From NCBI GenBank assembly GCA_021647685.1, contig JAKIUH010000036.1:1-18603 (forward strand): a DNA stretch of 18,603 nucleotides. The letters run 5' to 3'. Position 1 is the stretch's first letter; every line of letters begins with the position of its first letter. Under the pieces are notes generated by a model. The model made no database searches. It saw nothing but the letters and a program-made list of their open reading frames with translations, and was not told the origin of the DNA. The translations under genes were made by a program, and so were the position numbers. Positions 1 to 8,403 of this stretch are shown here, one piece after another. The stretch is from Bacteroidales bacterium (lineage in GTDB: Bacteria > Bacteroidota > Bacteroidia > Bacteroidales > NBLH01).

Positions 1-1
1 A

Positions 2-904
2 CAGGTTTGAATAGGATGCATTGCCCGCAACACGTGGTGAAAAAAACATTTTTTGAAATGATTTAAAAACTTGTGCAAAATTCATTAACAAAGCAACTGC
101 ACCTAAAATAACCATTTTCCCAGCAAGTTTTAAATAATCCCAAACTGTATTTTCTTTTTCTGAAAAATAACGAAAAACACTGTATAAAAGTAAAAAAACG
201 GTATATAAAAATAATACAAATACATTACTGCTTAAAAATATTACTGCAAAAGGGAAAAAATACCAACGTTTTTTCAAGTAAAGTTGCTCAAAAGCAAAAA
301 GCAAAAACATTGCTTTAAAAATATGCGAAGAAAACCCCCAGCCGGCACCCACAACCATATATCCTGAAAAGGAAATTAGTAAAGCTGCCAATATTGCCGA
401 AAGTTTATTTATTGAAAGTGTTTTGAAGTATAAAAATGTTATGATTCCTGTAAGTAAAAAGTAAAAAATAAAAATTCGTAAAAATCTGCCTGAAATAAGA
501 TAATTAATACCGGAAAGCTTGATGCCAATATAGTCTGCTATTGTTCGAAAAACACCATAAGGTTCAACCGGAAAACCTGTAACATACGCATCTCCCATGC
601 CTTTGTAAAAAGACCATTTAGAAAAATAGCCTTCTTTCAGTAAATTAATTTTATGAACAAGGGCAGGATAATTTTGGTTGATACTATCGCTGCCAATATC
701 TTTGAAAAAAAACAAATATTCACCGGTCAGATATTTTGAAAATGCAAAAAAACCAATAAGCAGAATTAAGCCTGTGAGTGTCCAAATATTTAAAAATTTG
801 TCAAGATTGAAAACATTTGTTTTTTTGTTCGTTTTTTCTATTTTAATGTTTGAGGAGGTACTACTGTCTTGCTTAATTACTTTTGTTCTTTTGTTCCGCT
901 TCAT
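2..904 (-). CDS. YfhO-family membrane protein (putative GT-C glycosyltransferase), 3' part outside window
   Basis: Reading the minus strand from the ATG at 904-902 gives 301 codons open to the left edge, so the C-terminal part lies outside the window. A lysine-rich cytoplasmic start (residues 1-35) is followed by a first membrane segment (about 40-57) and a periplasmic loop with KDIGSDSINQNYP (68-80) and a WSFYKGMGDAY stretch (97-107). Several hydrophobic segments follow from about 140 on. The D-x-G-x-D loop and the downstream FAQVFKSF...SPRVAGNASYSN stretch resemble Bacteroidota YfhO proteins, which are large multi-pass membrane proteins related to GT-C transferases that modify lipid-linked or cell-wall glycans. 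The frame is open upstream to a TTG inside the candidate promoter, so the ATG is preferred. It is transcribed away from the flippase at 999. The exact substrate is unknown. Confidence 0.82.
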   Translation of the reverse strand, partial: MKRNKRTKVIKQDSSTSSNIKIEKTNKKTNVFNLDKFLNIWTLTGLILLIGFFAFSKYLTGEYLFFFKDIGSDSINQNYPALVHKINLLKEGYFSKWSFYKGMGDAYVTGFPVEPYGVFRTIADYIGIKLSGINYLISGRFLRIFIFYFLLTGIITFLYFKTLSINKLSAILAALLISFSGYMVVGAGWGFSSHIFKAMFLLFAFEQLYLKKRWYFFPFAVIFLSSNVFVLFLYTVFLLLYSVFRYFSEKENTVWDYLKLAGKMVILGAVALLMNFAQVFKSFQKMFFSPRVAGNASYSNL

Positions 905-931
905 GCTTAAACTGATTTTTTCAATGAAACT

Positions 932-939
932 CAAATTTA
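932..939 (-). promoter_or_regulatory. Candidate -7 promoter element for the YfhO-family gene
   Basis: The minus strand reads TAAATTTG here, an exact match to the Bacteroidota -7 consensus TAnnTTTG, about 28 bases upstream of the ATG at 904. A T-run about 20 bases further upstream may stand in for the TTTG -33 element, but it is not an exact match. The position fits a short leader of roughly 20 bases. In AT-rich DNA such matches can occur by chance. Confidence 0.4.
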
Positions 940-998
940 TGATAATTATTTTGAAATAAAAAAATTGTTACTTTTACCGAATCTGCAAAATTGTGTTG

Positions 999-2246
999 AT
1001 GAAAAAAATCAGGCGTAAAATATATAATGTATCTAAAGATATAGGGGATCGGCTTGGTTTTGATTTACCTTATTTTGTGGAGAACGGGTTTTGGATGGTG
1101 CTGAATCAAGGGGTGAGTATGCTTGCCGGTTTGGCTACATCTGTGCTGTTTGCAAGGTATTTTACACAAGAAGTTTACGGAGAATATCAGTTCATTTTAT
1201 CCGTAGTTGCATTTTTTTCTTTTTTTTCCATACCGGGCTTAAATCCTGCTTTAATAAGAAGTGTTGCCAAAGGTTTTGACGGGGATTTTGAACTTAGTGT
1301 TAAGCAAGCTGTTAAATATTCGTTTGTTGGCAGTTTGTTTATTCTTGCAATTGCAATTTATTATTTTTTTAAAAATGAACACTCCATTGCTTATGCATTA
1401 ATATTTTCTGCTTTAAGCTTTCCCTTATTGTTTTCATTTGATAAATGGATGGCTTTATTAAAAGCTAAGGAAAAATTTGAGATTTTTGCAAAGCAAAGTA
1501 TATTAATGACGGTTGGGAAAACTTTTTTAATTGTTTTAAGTATTTTTTTGTTTCCTGATTATTTGCTTCCTGTTGTTATAAGTTATCTTTTGGGGAGTTC
1601 ATTTTTTAATATCGTTTTATATCTAAAAAATAAAAAGCAACTTGAAAACAAAAAAACAGCAAATGATACCTTAAAATATGACGGGTTTATTACCAAATTA
1701 AGTATTTTAAACACACTGGTCAGTCATTTTGATAAAATATTGATTGGGATTTTGGATATAAAGGCTTTAGCAGTTTATTCAATAGCATTGGGCTTAATCA
1801 ATATCATTAAAAATTTTATAAAAAGTGTTACGGCAATAACTTTTCCAAAATTTGCAAAACATAATATTAGAATCAGTTTTTTTCAAAAAATCATTATTTT
1901 TATTGCGGGACTGGTTTTAAGTTTAATACTTTATTTTATTGCCGATAATTTAGTGCAACTGCTTTATACCGAGAAATATCTTTCTTCTGCAGGCTATTTT
2001 AAAATTTTTGTATGGATTATTCCTTTGTTTTTGATTAGTTCTATTTTATCAAAAAAAATTCTTGCAGAAAAAAATGAAAAAAAATTGATTCATACACGAA
2101 TTACCGTTCCTGTAATTACTTTATTAAGTTCTGTAATTGTTTATTTTTTTACAAAAAATATAGAATGGTTTGTATATACAAAATTCTTTGTTTTTAATTT
2201 GTTGAATTATATTGTCTTAACGATGCCTTATAAAATAAAACCTTAG
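999..2246 (+). CDS. Wzx-type polysaccharide flippase (MOP/MATE-like)
   Basis: This 415-residue multi-pass membrane protein has the look of the polysaccharide transporter branch of the MOP superfamily, which flips undecaprenyl-linked repeat units to the periplasmic face. A charged amphipathic start (residues 1-25) precedes the typical first segment FWMVLNQGVSMLAGLATSVLFAR (31-53) and then YFTQEVYGEYQF (54-65). The LARYL-type loop plus G-x-YQF is characteristic of Wzx. About 12 to 14 hydrophobic segments follow, ending in YKIKP. The frame could begin at GTG 993, but the ATG at 999, followed by a lysine-rich start, is the better choice. It is the only glycan gene on the plus strand. Its last four bases overlap the end of the converging glycosyltransferase. 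No convincing TAnnTTTG promoter was found; TACTTTTA at 969-976 is a weak candidate. Confidence 0.88.
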   Translation: MKKIRRKIYNVSKDIGDRLGFDLPYFVENGFWMVLNQGVSMLAGLATSVLFARYFTQEVYGEYQFILSVVAFFSFFSIPGLNPALIRSVAKGFDGDFELSVKQAVKYSFVGSLFILAIAIYYFFKNEHSIAYALIFSALSFPLLFSFDKWMALLKAKEKFEIFAKQSILMTVGKTFLIVLSIFLFPDYLLPVVISYLLGSSFFNIVLYLKNKKQLENKKTANDTLKYDGFITKLSILNTLVSHFDKILIGILDIKALAVYSIALGLINIIKNFIKSVTAITFPKFAKHNIRISFFQKIIIFIAGLVLSLILYFIADNLVQLLYTEKYLSSAGYFKIFVWIIPLFLISSILSKKILAEKNEKKLIHTRITVPVITLLSSVIVYFFTKNIEWFVYTKFFVFNLLNYIVLTMPYKIKP

Positions 2247-3289
2247 GATAATCGGCTGTTTACTTTTCTTGTAAACTCTATCCAGCGGTTTAAACTTCTG
2301 CGGGTTCCTCTTCCGTGATGAATAAATACTAAATCACCTTGTTCGTCCAGCGAATATCTCCAATAATTTTTTTTTCTGCTTAAAAACCAGCGCAAACTTT
2401 CCCATTTTCGTCCGGCTTTAAGTACAAATTTGTATTTTTTTTGAAATTCTTTTTTTGAAATATTTCGATTACCGTATATGATTAAATTTTCTATATTGGT
2501 AATGTCCTTTTTATTTATTTGCAGCAGTTCAAAAGGAGTTATCCACATACCTTTTGTACCGCCAAACGATGCTGCAACATACAGTTGCTTATTTTTTGAA
2601 AGTTCTTCATAAAGAAATGCTTCGCCGGCATCTATCCAGTCGCATTTTAATCCGGAAGTTCCGTTTTCCCTTATTTTGCATATTTTTTGAAGAAATGTTG
2701 ATTGTTTAATATAGGGGTTTTTATCATAGAGCAACCAATCGGTTTGTGAATTTTCTATTACTTTCCGGTCAATTAGCATACATCCGGTAAACGGGATTAT
2801 ATGCCTTTGTGTAAAAGATGCTATACGAACATTTTCATTTAATTTTGATAATAGATTTTGCAAAAAGTCTTTTTTTAAGGCAATCATATCGTTATGACTG
2901 AAAAAAACGTAAGGTGATTTGGTAAAGTAAAAGCCAACAGCTGCGGTAATAGCCATTCCGTAGGAACCTGCACCATAAACAGGGTGACTTACTTTGAGGT
3001 CTTCAACTAATATTTTACTGACTTTTTTATGATTTATTAATTGTTTATAGACTTCTTTCTTCCCGGAAGATTCTACAATAATTATATTTACCGGTAATTT
3101 ATCTTCCAGCAAAATATAATTCAGTGCCGTTGCATTGCTTAATTCGGCTTTACCAAAACCGGTAACAATAATATCAATTTCAGCTGATTTTGGTTTTAAA
3201 TCGTGCCAAACAGTGATTGTTTCCGGTAAAACTTCTAAAGCCTCTTTTGTTTTAAATAATTTATTTATTTTAATGATTTCTTTTTTCAA
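2243..3289 (-). CDS. Divergent GT2-like (GT-A fold) glycosyltransferase
   Basis: The 348-residue soluble protein starts a GT-A-like fold at about residue 38 (IDIIVTGFGKAELSNATALNYIL), then VNIIIVESSG (67-76), as in GT2 enzymes. FFSHNDMIALKKDF (129-142) sits where GT2 enzymes carry the metal-binding DxD, here as HND. The C-terminal part is unusual: a basic W-rich stretch (293-312) and VFIHHGRGTRRSLNRW (321-336), which I do not recognise as a standard GT2 tail. It should transfer a sugar from a nucleotide donor in the cytoplasm. The start is inferred to be TTG at 3289, since the only in-frame codons after the upstream stop are ATT, TTT, AAA, ATA and TTG, and the first internal Met is near residue 112. 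It lies 4 bases after the sulfotransferase stop and is the last gene of the operon. Confidence 0.72.
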   Translation of the reverse strand: MKKEIIKINKLFKTKEALEVLPETITVWHDLKPKSAEIDIIVTGFGKAELSNATALNYILLEDKLPVNIIIVESSGKKEVYKQLINHKKVSKILVEDLKVSHPVYGAGSYGMAITAAVGFYFTKSPYVFFSHNDMIALKKDFLQNLLSKLNENVRIASFTQRHIIPFTGCMLIDRKVIENSQTDWLLYDKNPYIKQSTFLQKICKIRENGTSGLKCDWIDAGEAFLYEELSKNKQLYVAASFGGTKGMWITPFELLQINKKDITNIENLIIYGNRNISKKEFQKKYKFVLKAGRKWESLRWFLSRKKNYWRYSLDEQGDLVFIHHGRGTRRSLNRWIEFTRKVNSRLS

Positions 3290-3293
3290 TATT

Positions 3294-4106
3294 TTAAAAA
3301 TTTAGTTCGGGATATAGTTTTTGTACAAGTTCATCATTTTTTACCCGATTAATAAATTGACTATAGCCTTCGGGTATTTTGTAATTGCTTGGTTTGTTTT
3401 TTATTATTTTATTAATTTCTCGGCTGTCGGCATTACTGTTGCAAAATTGAATTATTTTATCAAGGGTTTCCGTATTTTTCAACTCCTCATATTTTACCAT
3501 TAGAAAATTTGTGTTATTGTCTTCATAAATTTTCAAAAGGGAAAGTGTAAATTTTTTCCATACATCAAAAGCTTTTGTCAGAGGCATTCCAAATTCTAAA
3601 TCAGGGCGTTTTTTTAGTTTTTTTAAGTATCTTTTTTGTTCAAAATAATAAATACTCATGGATACATCAACAGGATTTCGAGTAATTATCAGATATTTTG
3701 CATCGGGGAATATTTTTTTCCAAACGGAATAAAGCAAGACTGTTCGCGGGTCTTTAAAGCCCCATTTTATTTTTTTATTTTGGAATTGATATTTTAATAA
3801 TTGTTTGAACCCGAAAAATTTTGCATTTATATTTTTCTGAATTTCATTTTTAAATTTATCGGATAGTCGGTTTATAAATTGCTCATCGTTTAATTTTTCA
3901 AGAAAAATATCAAAATCATAGGCTGTTGAATCGTTTTCTTTTAAGGTTTTGTTATTGAGCTGAAAAAAGAATTTTGCTTCTTTATTAATATTTTGATTTT
4001 TGCCCATAAAAATACCTAAGCGGCTGAAAATATCCGACATTAAAGTAGTGCCGGAACGATGAACACCGAGAATAATATACGGGTTGTTGTGATAATTTTT
4101 TTTCAT
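3294..4106 (-). CDS. PAPS-dependent sulfotransferase (carbohydrate sulfotransferase-like)
   Basis: This 270-residue protein carries the full sulfotransferase signature. The 5'-phosphosulfate-binding loop is GVHRSGTTL (residues 14-22) just after the first beta strand. The central KWGFKDPRT (114-122) resembles the segment seen in stealth/STE-type sulfotransferases, and the 3'-phosphate-binding segment is RNPVDVSMSIYYF (143-155). VKYEEL (204-209) is the usual second-half strand. It should move sulfate from PAPS to a hydroxyl of a sugar in the growing glycan. The ATG overlaps the TGA of the preceding methyltransferase by four bases (ATGA, 4103-4106), implying translational coupling. No PAPS synthesis or sulfate assimilation gene is present in the window. 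A different acceptor, such as a lipid, cannot be excluded. Confidence 0.87.
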   Translation of the reverse strand: MKKNYHNNPYIILGVHRSGTTLMSDIFSRLGIFMGKNQNINKEAKFFFQLNNKTLKENDSTAYDFDIFLEKLNDEQFINRLSDKFKNEIQKNINAKFFGFKQLLKYQFQNKKIKWGFKDPRTVLLYSVWKKIFPDAKYLIITRNPVDVSMSIYYFEQKRYLKKLKKRPDLEFGMPLTKAFDVWKKFTLSLLKIYEDNNTNFLMVKYEELKNTETLDKIIQFCNSNADSREINKIIKNKPSNYKIPEGYSQFINRVKNDELVQKLYPELNF

Positions 4107-4891
4107 TTATAATTATATTTTGTACCAACAACAAACATATATGTATAAAGTTCATTCGCTTTTTCTTCTTGGTCAAGAAAAGGATTTTTCGAAAGCAAGG
4201 ATAAAAAGTAATAATTATATTTATTTATACTGATTTTCTTCCAAAACAGTTTGGATTGTTTTTGATATTTCAATAAGTAAAATAATTTATGGCTGCGAGT
4301 TATATTAACTTTGTTAAAATATCTTTCAAAAATTTGTTTAAACTCATTTGGGAAAAATTCTTTTACATGCATTTTATCAATGGGGCTTTCTGTATAGCGA
4401 ATGGGTGTTCCAAAAATGATAATTGCATCAGATTTAGCTATTCTTTTGGCTTCATGGAGCATTTTGTCTGGAAAATTTATATGCTCAATTACATCAGAAG
4501 AAAGGATAATATCAAAAAAATTATTCTGAAAATCAGTTTCATAAACTCCTGATTTTGAAAAATTCCCATCTATGACTTTATCTTTTGCTGTTTCCAGAGC
4601 TATTTCCGATAAATCAATACCATAAAAATTAAATTTGTAATCTTGAATATATTTTTTTATTAAGAATAATAAAACACCATCACCACAGCCTAAATCTAAT
4701 AAGTTTAAATTTTGCGACTTGTTGATATTTTTTTCTTGTAATATTTTTTTCAGCAATTCAATGTGTTTGATATATCGTGCATATACATAAGCATTAAATG
4801 AGAAAGGATTTTTAAGGTTAATTTGTTTATAATGGTAATCCTTTCCTCTTTTTTCGTATTTATTAAATTGTATTTCTTCTTTCGTCTTCAT
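4103..4891 (-). CDS. Class I SAM-dependent methyltransferase
   Basis: The 262-residue protein has a Rossmann methyltransferase core: motif I NLLDLGCGDGVL (residues 63-74), the acidic end of strand 2 FYGIDLS (89-95), and DIILSSDVIEHINF (127-140) as the post-III motif. IIIFGTP (157-163) is strand 5. The frame extends upstream to 4954, but that would overlap the previous gene by 67 bases. The ATG at 4891 gives the ATGA overlap (4888-4891) repeated elsewhere in this operon, so it was chosen. Next to glycosyltransferases and a sulfotransferase it most likely O-methylates a sugar or caps a chain. The substrate cannot be read from the sequence. Confidence 0.83.
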   Translation of the reverse strand: MKTKEEIQFNKYEKRGKDYHYKQINLKNPFSFNAYVYARYIKHIELLKKILQEKNINKSQNLNLLDLGCGDGVLLFLIKKYIQDYKFNFYGIDLSEIALETAKDKVIDGNFSKSGVYETDFQNNFFDIILSSDVIEHINFPDKMLHEAKRIAKSDAIIIFGTPIRYTESPIDKMHVKEFFPNEFKQIFERYFNKVNITRSHKLFYLLKYQKQSKLFWKKISINKYNYYFLSLLSKNPFLDQEEKANELYTYMFVVGTKYNYK

Positions 4892-5553
4892 TTTTCCGCG
4901 ATTATAAAATATCCTCCGTGATAATTTACGAGTTTCGGGTGATTTTTTACCCAATTTGTGTTGTCTAATTTATTTAATAAACTAAATATTGGGAATAATA
5001 AATACCCAATATGTCGAATTATTATCGGTAAAGATTGAATTAGTGTTTTGTTCATGCCGTTTTTTACTGTGAAAAATCGTCCCATAATTTCTGTTTTTTC
5101 AATTTTAAAACCGGCTTTTGTAAGTTCTTTTTCCCATTTTGTAATTGTCCATCGCTGAAAATCATAAGGGTCGGCATGAACGGGAAATAAAAACGGAACA
5201 GACAATATTAGTTTTCCACCGGTTTTTAAAATTCTGAAACATTCGTTAATTCCTTCGTTTATTTTTTCAACATGCTCAAAAAGTTCTATTGCATTTACAA
5301 TATCAATGCTTTCTGTTTCAATATTTTGCATATTTGCAACATCTAAAACTATATCCGGATTATGTTTGGGTTCAATATCGGCAAAAATCCATTTTTCAAC
5401 TTTGTTTTTGGGTTTTTTAAATCTGCCGCGGTCTCGTCCGCCAATATCTAAAACGATACCTTTATATATATATTCGTATTTTTTTAGTAATTTATCTAAA
5501 ATTTGCCTTCGGTAGGAGCTGTTTAAATAATATTTAAAATCGCTTAAAATCAT
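4888..5553 (-). CDS. Class I SAM-dependent methyltransferase (Methyltransf_11-like)
   Basis: A 221-residue protein with motif I as VLDIGGRDRGRF (residues 34-45), an aspartate-rich strand-2 end WIFADIEP (55-62), and DIVNAIELFEHV (84-95). LILSVPFLFPVHADPYDFQR (115-134) follows; the P-x-x-x-P-x-H-x-x-P-x-D-F pattern is common in methyltransferases of polysaccharide loci. The helix-rich C-terminus (about 168-190) may help membrane association or substrate binding. The start is ATG at 5553, 10 bases after the stop of the upstream GT4 gene. It ends inside the ATGA overlap with the next methyltransferase, so the pair is probably translated together. It is clearly distinct in sequence from its neighbour, so this is not a recent duplication. 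Confidence 0.83.
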   Translation of the reverse strand: MILSDFKYYLNSSYRRQILDKLLKKYEYIYKGIVLDIGGRDRGRFKKPKNKVEKWIFADIEPKHNPDIVLDVANMQNIETESIDIVNAIELFEHVEKINEGINECFRILKTGGKLILSVPFLFPVHADPYDFQRWTITKWEKELTKAGFKIEKTEIMGRFFTVKNGMNKTLIQSLPIIIRHIGYLLFPIFSLLNKLDNTNWVKNHPKLVNYHGGYFIIAEK

Positions 5554-5563
5554 AAATCAAAGC

Positions 5564-6556
5564 TTATTTTATTTTTTTAATAAAACGATATGCTGCAATT
5601 CCTGTTTTAATTTTAATTATATCAATAAAACTTAATTTACCGGATTTTGTTTTTTGTTTAAAAATTTGTTGAATGAAATCAAGATATTGTCTTCCTGTTT
5701 CATTCATATCCGGCAAATCAATTTTTTCTGTATAAAGGATGTAATTTTCGATAATTTTTTTAATTAAGCAGGGAATTTCTTCTTTTTGATTAAAAAGCAA
5801 TCCGCCTTTGCCGATAATTTCGGGATGTCCGCCGTCATTTAATGCAATAGCCGGCAAACCACAGTGCATAGCTTCAATTAAGGAGTTTGAACAAGGATCG
5901 TTTTTCGATGCTGTAATAAAAATATCGTGCATCTTCAATTGTTTTGCCAGTTCTTTACTCGGCAGAGGTTTTATATGTTTTATCTTTTTAAACTGAAAAG
6001 GCGAATTTCCGCAAAAAGTCATTTCGTATTTTGAGAAATCCAAATTTTCATCTAACCATTTATAGATTTTAAAACCTTTTATCATATTATGCGACCAGCT
6101 TGTTGCAATAAGTTTTATTTTTTTCGAAGTTAAATGTTTCTTATCCGGCTTGTTAAATATCTCAGGATTTGGTGCATTAATAATTACTGTTTCGTATTTT
6201 TTGTTTTTTATTCCTAATTCGTAATTTTTATTTTGTGACCATTTTGATTGAAAAATACTAGCATCGGCAATATAATCATTTATTTTATAGATTAATTTAT
6301 CTGTGTAATTATCATTTTTGCGTATTAAACCAACAGGTCCGTCAATTCTGTGTATAAATATTTTATATGGATGTTTTTTTTTGAGTTTAATTAATTCGTT
6401 GATTTTATGATGACTGTTGAAAAGAATTACATCAGCATCAGAGGGATTTTCTGAATATATTTCTTGTTTTATAAAATAATTTTTCAGTGCTTTTAAAAAC
6501 TGATTACCCCCGCCAATCGGATTTTCTGAAAACGGAAAGAATATGTTGATTTTCAT
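5564..6556 (-). CDS. GT4-family glycosyltransferase
   Basis: The 330-residue protein has the GT-B plan. An N-terminal domain opens with KINIFFPFSENPIGGGNQF (residues 2-20), including the glycine loop, and contains FIHRIDGP (67-74) and a segment SIFQSKWSQ (100-108) typical of acceptor-domain GT4 enzymes. The donor domain has LIATSWSHNMIKGF (149-162) and NDPCSNSLIEAMHCGLPAIA (219-238). The usual E-x7-E nucleotide-sugar motif appears as D220-x7-E228, so the first acid is Asp rather than Glu. DGGHPEI (241-247) follows, as in many family members. It should be a cytoplasmic retaining glycosyltransferase. Its ATG overlaps the TGA of the upstream GT4 gene (6553-6556). Confidence 0.85.
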   Translation of the reverse strand: MKINIFFPFSENPIGGGNQFLKALKNYFIKQEIYSENPSDADVILFNSHHKINELIKLKKKHPYKIFIHRIDGPVGLIRKNDNYTDKLIYKINDYIADASIFQSKWSQNKNYELGIKNKKYETVIINAPNPEIFNKPDKKHLTSKKIKLIATSWSHNMIKGFKIYKWLDENLDFSKYEMTFCGNSPFQFKKIKHIKPLPSKELAKQLKMHDIFITASKNDPCSNSLIEAMHCGLPAIALNDGGHPEIIGKGGLLFNQKEEIPCLIKKIIENYILYTEKIDLPDMNETGRQYLDFIQQIFKQKTKSGKLSFIDIIKIKTGIAAYRFIKKIK

Positions 6557-7599
6557 TTATTTTTCTTATTCAAAATAAACTTATAAATATCTTCTAATTT
6601 TTTATCGAGAACATTATAATTACATTGATTAATACATCTGACGTATTGAGTTTCTGCATCTGTTTTTCGTATCTCTTTATTTTTATCAAAATTAATAACA
6701 AAATCATGAACTGCTTTTTTATATTGTTCGGTATCTGTAAAAACATTCTTTTTTTCTAAAAAATCACCGGCTAAACCAACATCTGTACTGAAAATATTTG
6801 TTTTTAATGCTGTTGCTTCAAGTATTGCTTTGGGTCCTCCTTCCGATTTTGATGTTACTAAATACAAATCTGTAATTCTGTATAAATCAGGCATTTTATC
6901 AAAAGACAAGCTATTTATTGTAATATCGTCTTCAGGTGTTTCTTGGCCGAGATAGAAGTATGGGATATTGTGTTTCTTACATTCCTTAAATACAAAGTGC
7001 CTTCTTGGTCCCGACAGAAGCAGAATAAATTTGTCTTTTGGTAAATCTTTTAATAAATCAATGAGTAATTCCGGCCCTTTTTGCCATTTGGGTTTTAATA
7101 AGTCTGTGCCGAGTGAGTCTCTTTGAAATGAGCCGATGATTATTTTATTCTTAACTAAATCAGCAGGGATATCGTATTTTTTTAAAATTTTTTGTTTTAT
7201 ATCAGAATTTTCAATGTAGTTAAACAGATTAAAATTAATATAATACGGTAAAACAAATATGTTTTCTGTGAAACGCTCTAATATTTGTTTTTGTTTTTCT
7301 GACGGCGATATCCAAACTGTTGCGTAATTGTCGGCTTTTTCAAATTCTTTTCTTAAAAAATAATTTTTATTATCTAAATCAATAAAATTAACAGCCGATA
7401 GGATGATATTTTTTTTTAATCTTAAAAAAAAACTTGTTTTGGTTAAAAAGTAGTTCCACCAAATATTGTGTACAATGTCTGCTTTAATGAAATTTTTGGT
7501 TTGCGAAATGCCTAAACGTTTTAATGCGGCTTCATAATCACTTCTAAGCATGTCAATTGCCCAACCTTTTCCGTCTTTACCGTTTATAAAAATATTCAT
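6553..7599 (-). CDS. GT4-family glycosyltransferase
   Basis: A 348-residue GT-B protein with a short, atypical N-terminal domain: MNIFINGKDGKGWAID (residues 1-16), with HNIWWNYF (44-51) where the acceptor site usually lies. WISPSEKQKQIL (96-107) marks the end of that domain. The donor domain shows IIIGSFQRDS (153-162) and KWQKGPELLIDLL (171-183). The catalytic E-x7-E is intact as SEGGPKAILEATALKTNI (252-269), with E253 and E261. The pattern WQKGPELL resembles the K-G-x-x-x-L segment after the linker in GT4 enzymes. Both ends overlap neighbours by four bases (ATGA at 7596-7599 and 6553-6556), so it sits in a coupled chain of modification and transfer genes. The sugar specificity is unknown. 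Confidence 0.82.
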   Translation of the reverse strand: MNIFINGKDGKGWAIDMLRSDYEAALKRLGISQTKNFIKADIVHNIWWNYFLTKTSFFLRLKKNIILSAVNFIDLDNKNYFLRKEFEKADNYATVWISPSEKQKQILERFTENIFVLPYYINFNLFNYIENSDIKQKILKKYDIPADLVKNKIIIGSFQRDSLGTDLLKPKWQKGPELLIDLLKDLPKDKFILLLSGPRRHFVFKECKKHNIPYFYLGQETPEDDITINSLSFDKMPDLYRITDLYLVTSKSEGGPKAILEATALKTNIFSTDVGLAGDFLEKKNVFTDTEQYKKAVHDFVINFDKNKEIRKTDAETQYVRCINQCNYNVLDKKLEDIYKFILNKKNK

Positions 7600-8399
7600 T
7601 TTATTTTCTTTAAAACCAACAATATAGAATGTGATGAAAATCGATTAAAAACTATTGAAACCATTTTTGAAAGAGCCATTCCAAAAAAACTGCGGCTGTC
7701 AAATATTTTTTGCAAGGGATTTTTTACAAATGCCACTTCGTCTTTCAGACCCTTGATTCCTGATAAATGTTGCTTTTTTATTAATTTAAAATTCAACTTT
7801 TCTAAATCGTCAGTTACTTTTTTTTCATCTAATGCAAATTGATAGAAATTTTTGATGTTTTCTTCACTTTCGTTCCATACGGGATATTTTCCTTTTTTGG
7901 CTTTTAATTTACGCAATTTGCTCATATGCGGAAAAGTGACAAATAAATATCCTCCGGGGTTTAGTACACGATACATTTCATTGATGATTTCATCATACCC
8001 GTTATAAAAATGCTCGATTACACCAAACGACCAATATCCGTCAAAATAATTATTATCGAAATCAAGCCTTCTTACATCGCCCAAGCGAATATCCAATTCC
8101 GGTTTAGCTTGTTTAACAATTTTAACTGTTTTTTCAGCATAATCAATTCCAATAACTTTGTAAGCGCTTTTTTGCAATTTAAAAACCTGTTGTCCCGTGC
8201 CGCAACCACCTTCAAGAATTATGCTGCCTTTCGGCAAATATTTTTTGGTAGTGTTAATAACATAATCGGTAGGCATTATGCGTTTAGGATATAATTTTTC
8301 AATGGTATTTTTATCCCAGTGCTTTTCCCAATATTCAGCGTTTGATGCTTTTCCCGCATAAACAAGCCTGTTGTTTATATTATCGTAATATCTTGTCAT
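7596..8399 (-). CDS. Class I SAM-dependent methyltransferase
   Basis: A 267-residue protein with motif I ILEGGCGTGQQVFKL (residues 61-75), strand-2 acid in VIGIDYAEKT (82-91), LGDVRRLDF (106-114) and SFGVIEHFYNGY (124-135), then MYRVLNPGGYLFVTFP (142-157). These are in the order and spacing of small-molecule or sugar methyltransferases. The C-terminal 60 residues are helical and basic, without a clear domain. The ATG at 8399 lies 4 bases after the stop of the AAA ATPase gene, so it shares that transcript or is the first gene of the decoration operon. It overlaps the following GT4 gene by ATGA. The likely role is O- or N-methylation of a sugar; the substrate is not known. Confidence 0.83.
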   Translation of the reverse strand: MTRYYDNINNRLVYAGKASNAEYWEKHWDKNTIEKLYPKRIMPTDYVINTTKKYLPKGSIILEGGCGTGQQVFKLQKSAYKVIGIDYAEKTVKIVKQAKPELDIRLGDVRRLDFDNNYFDGYWSFGVIEHFYNGYDEIINEMYRVLNPGGYLFVTFPHMSKLRKLKAKKGKYPVWNESEENIKNFYQFALDEKKVTDDLEKLNFKLIKKQHLSGIKGLKDEVAFVKNPLQKIFDSRSFFGMALSKMVSIVFNRFSSHSILLVLKKIK

Positions 8400-8403
8400 A
8401 TAA

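Noticed and set aside
678..959. Small plus-strand reading frame of 93 residues.
   Set aside because: It is antisense to the YfhO-family gene, which is open for 301 codons with family motifs; the plus-strand product is low-complexity and hydrophobic.
2258..2276. Short hairpin GTTTAC/GTAAAC after the flippase stop, as a terminator.
   Set aside because: The stem is only 6 pairs, AT-rich, without a T-run, and sits inside the coding end of the converging gene.
4892..4954. Upstream extension of the methyltransferase frame to 4954.
   Set aside because: It would overlap the previous gene by 67 bases and adds residues outside the family pattern; the ATG at 4891 gives an ATGA junction like its neighbours.
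7381..7440. Runs of nine A or T in coding sequence, as phase-variation switches.
   Set aside because: Similar runs occur throughout the window as lysine and phenylalanine codons; no frame is broken by one, so slippage control is not supported.
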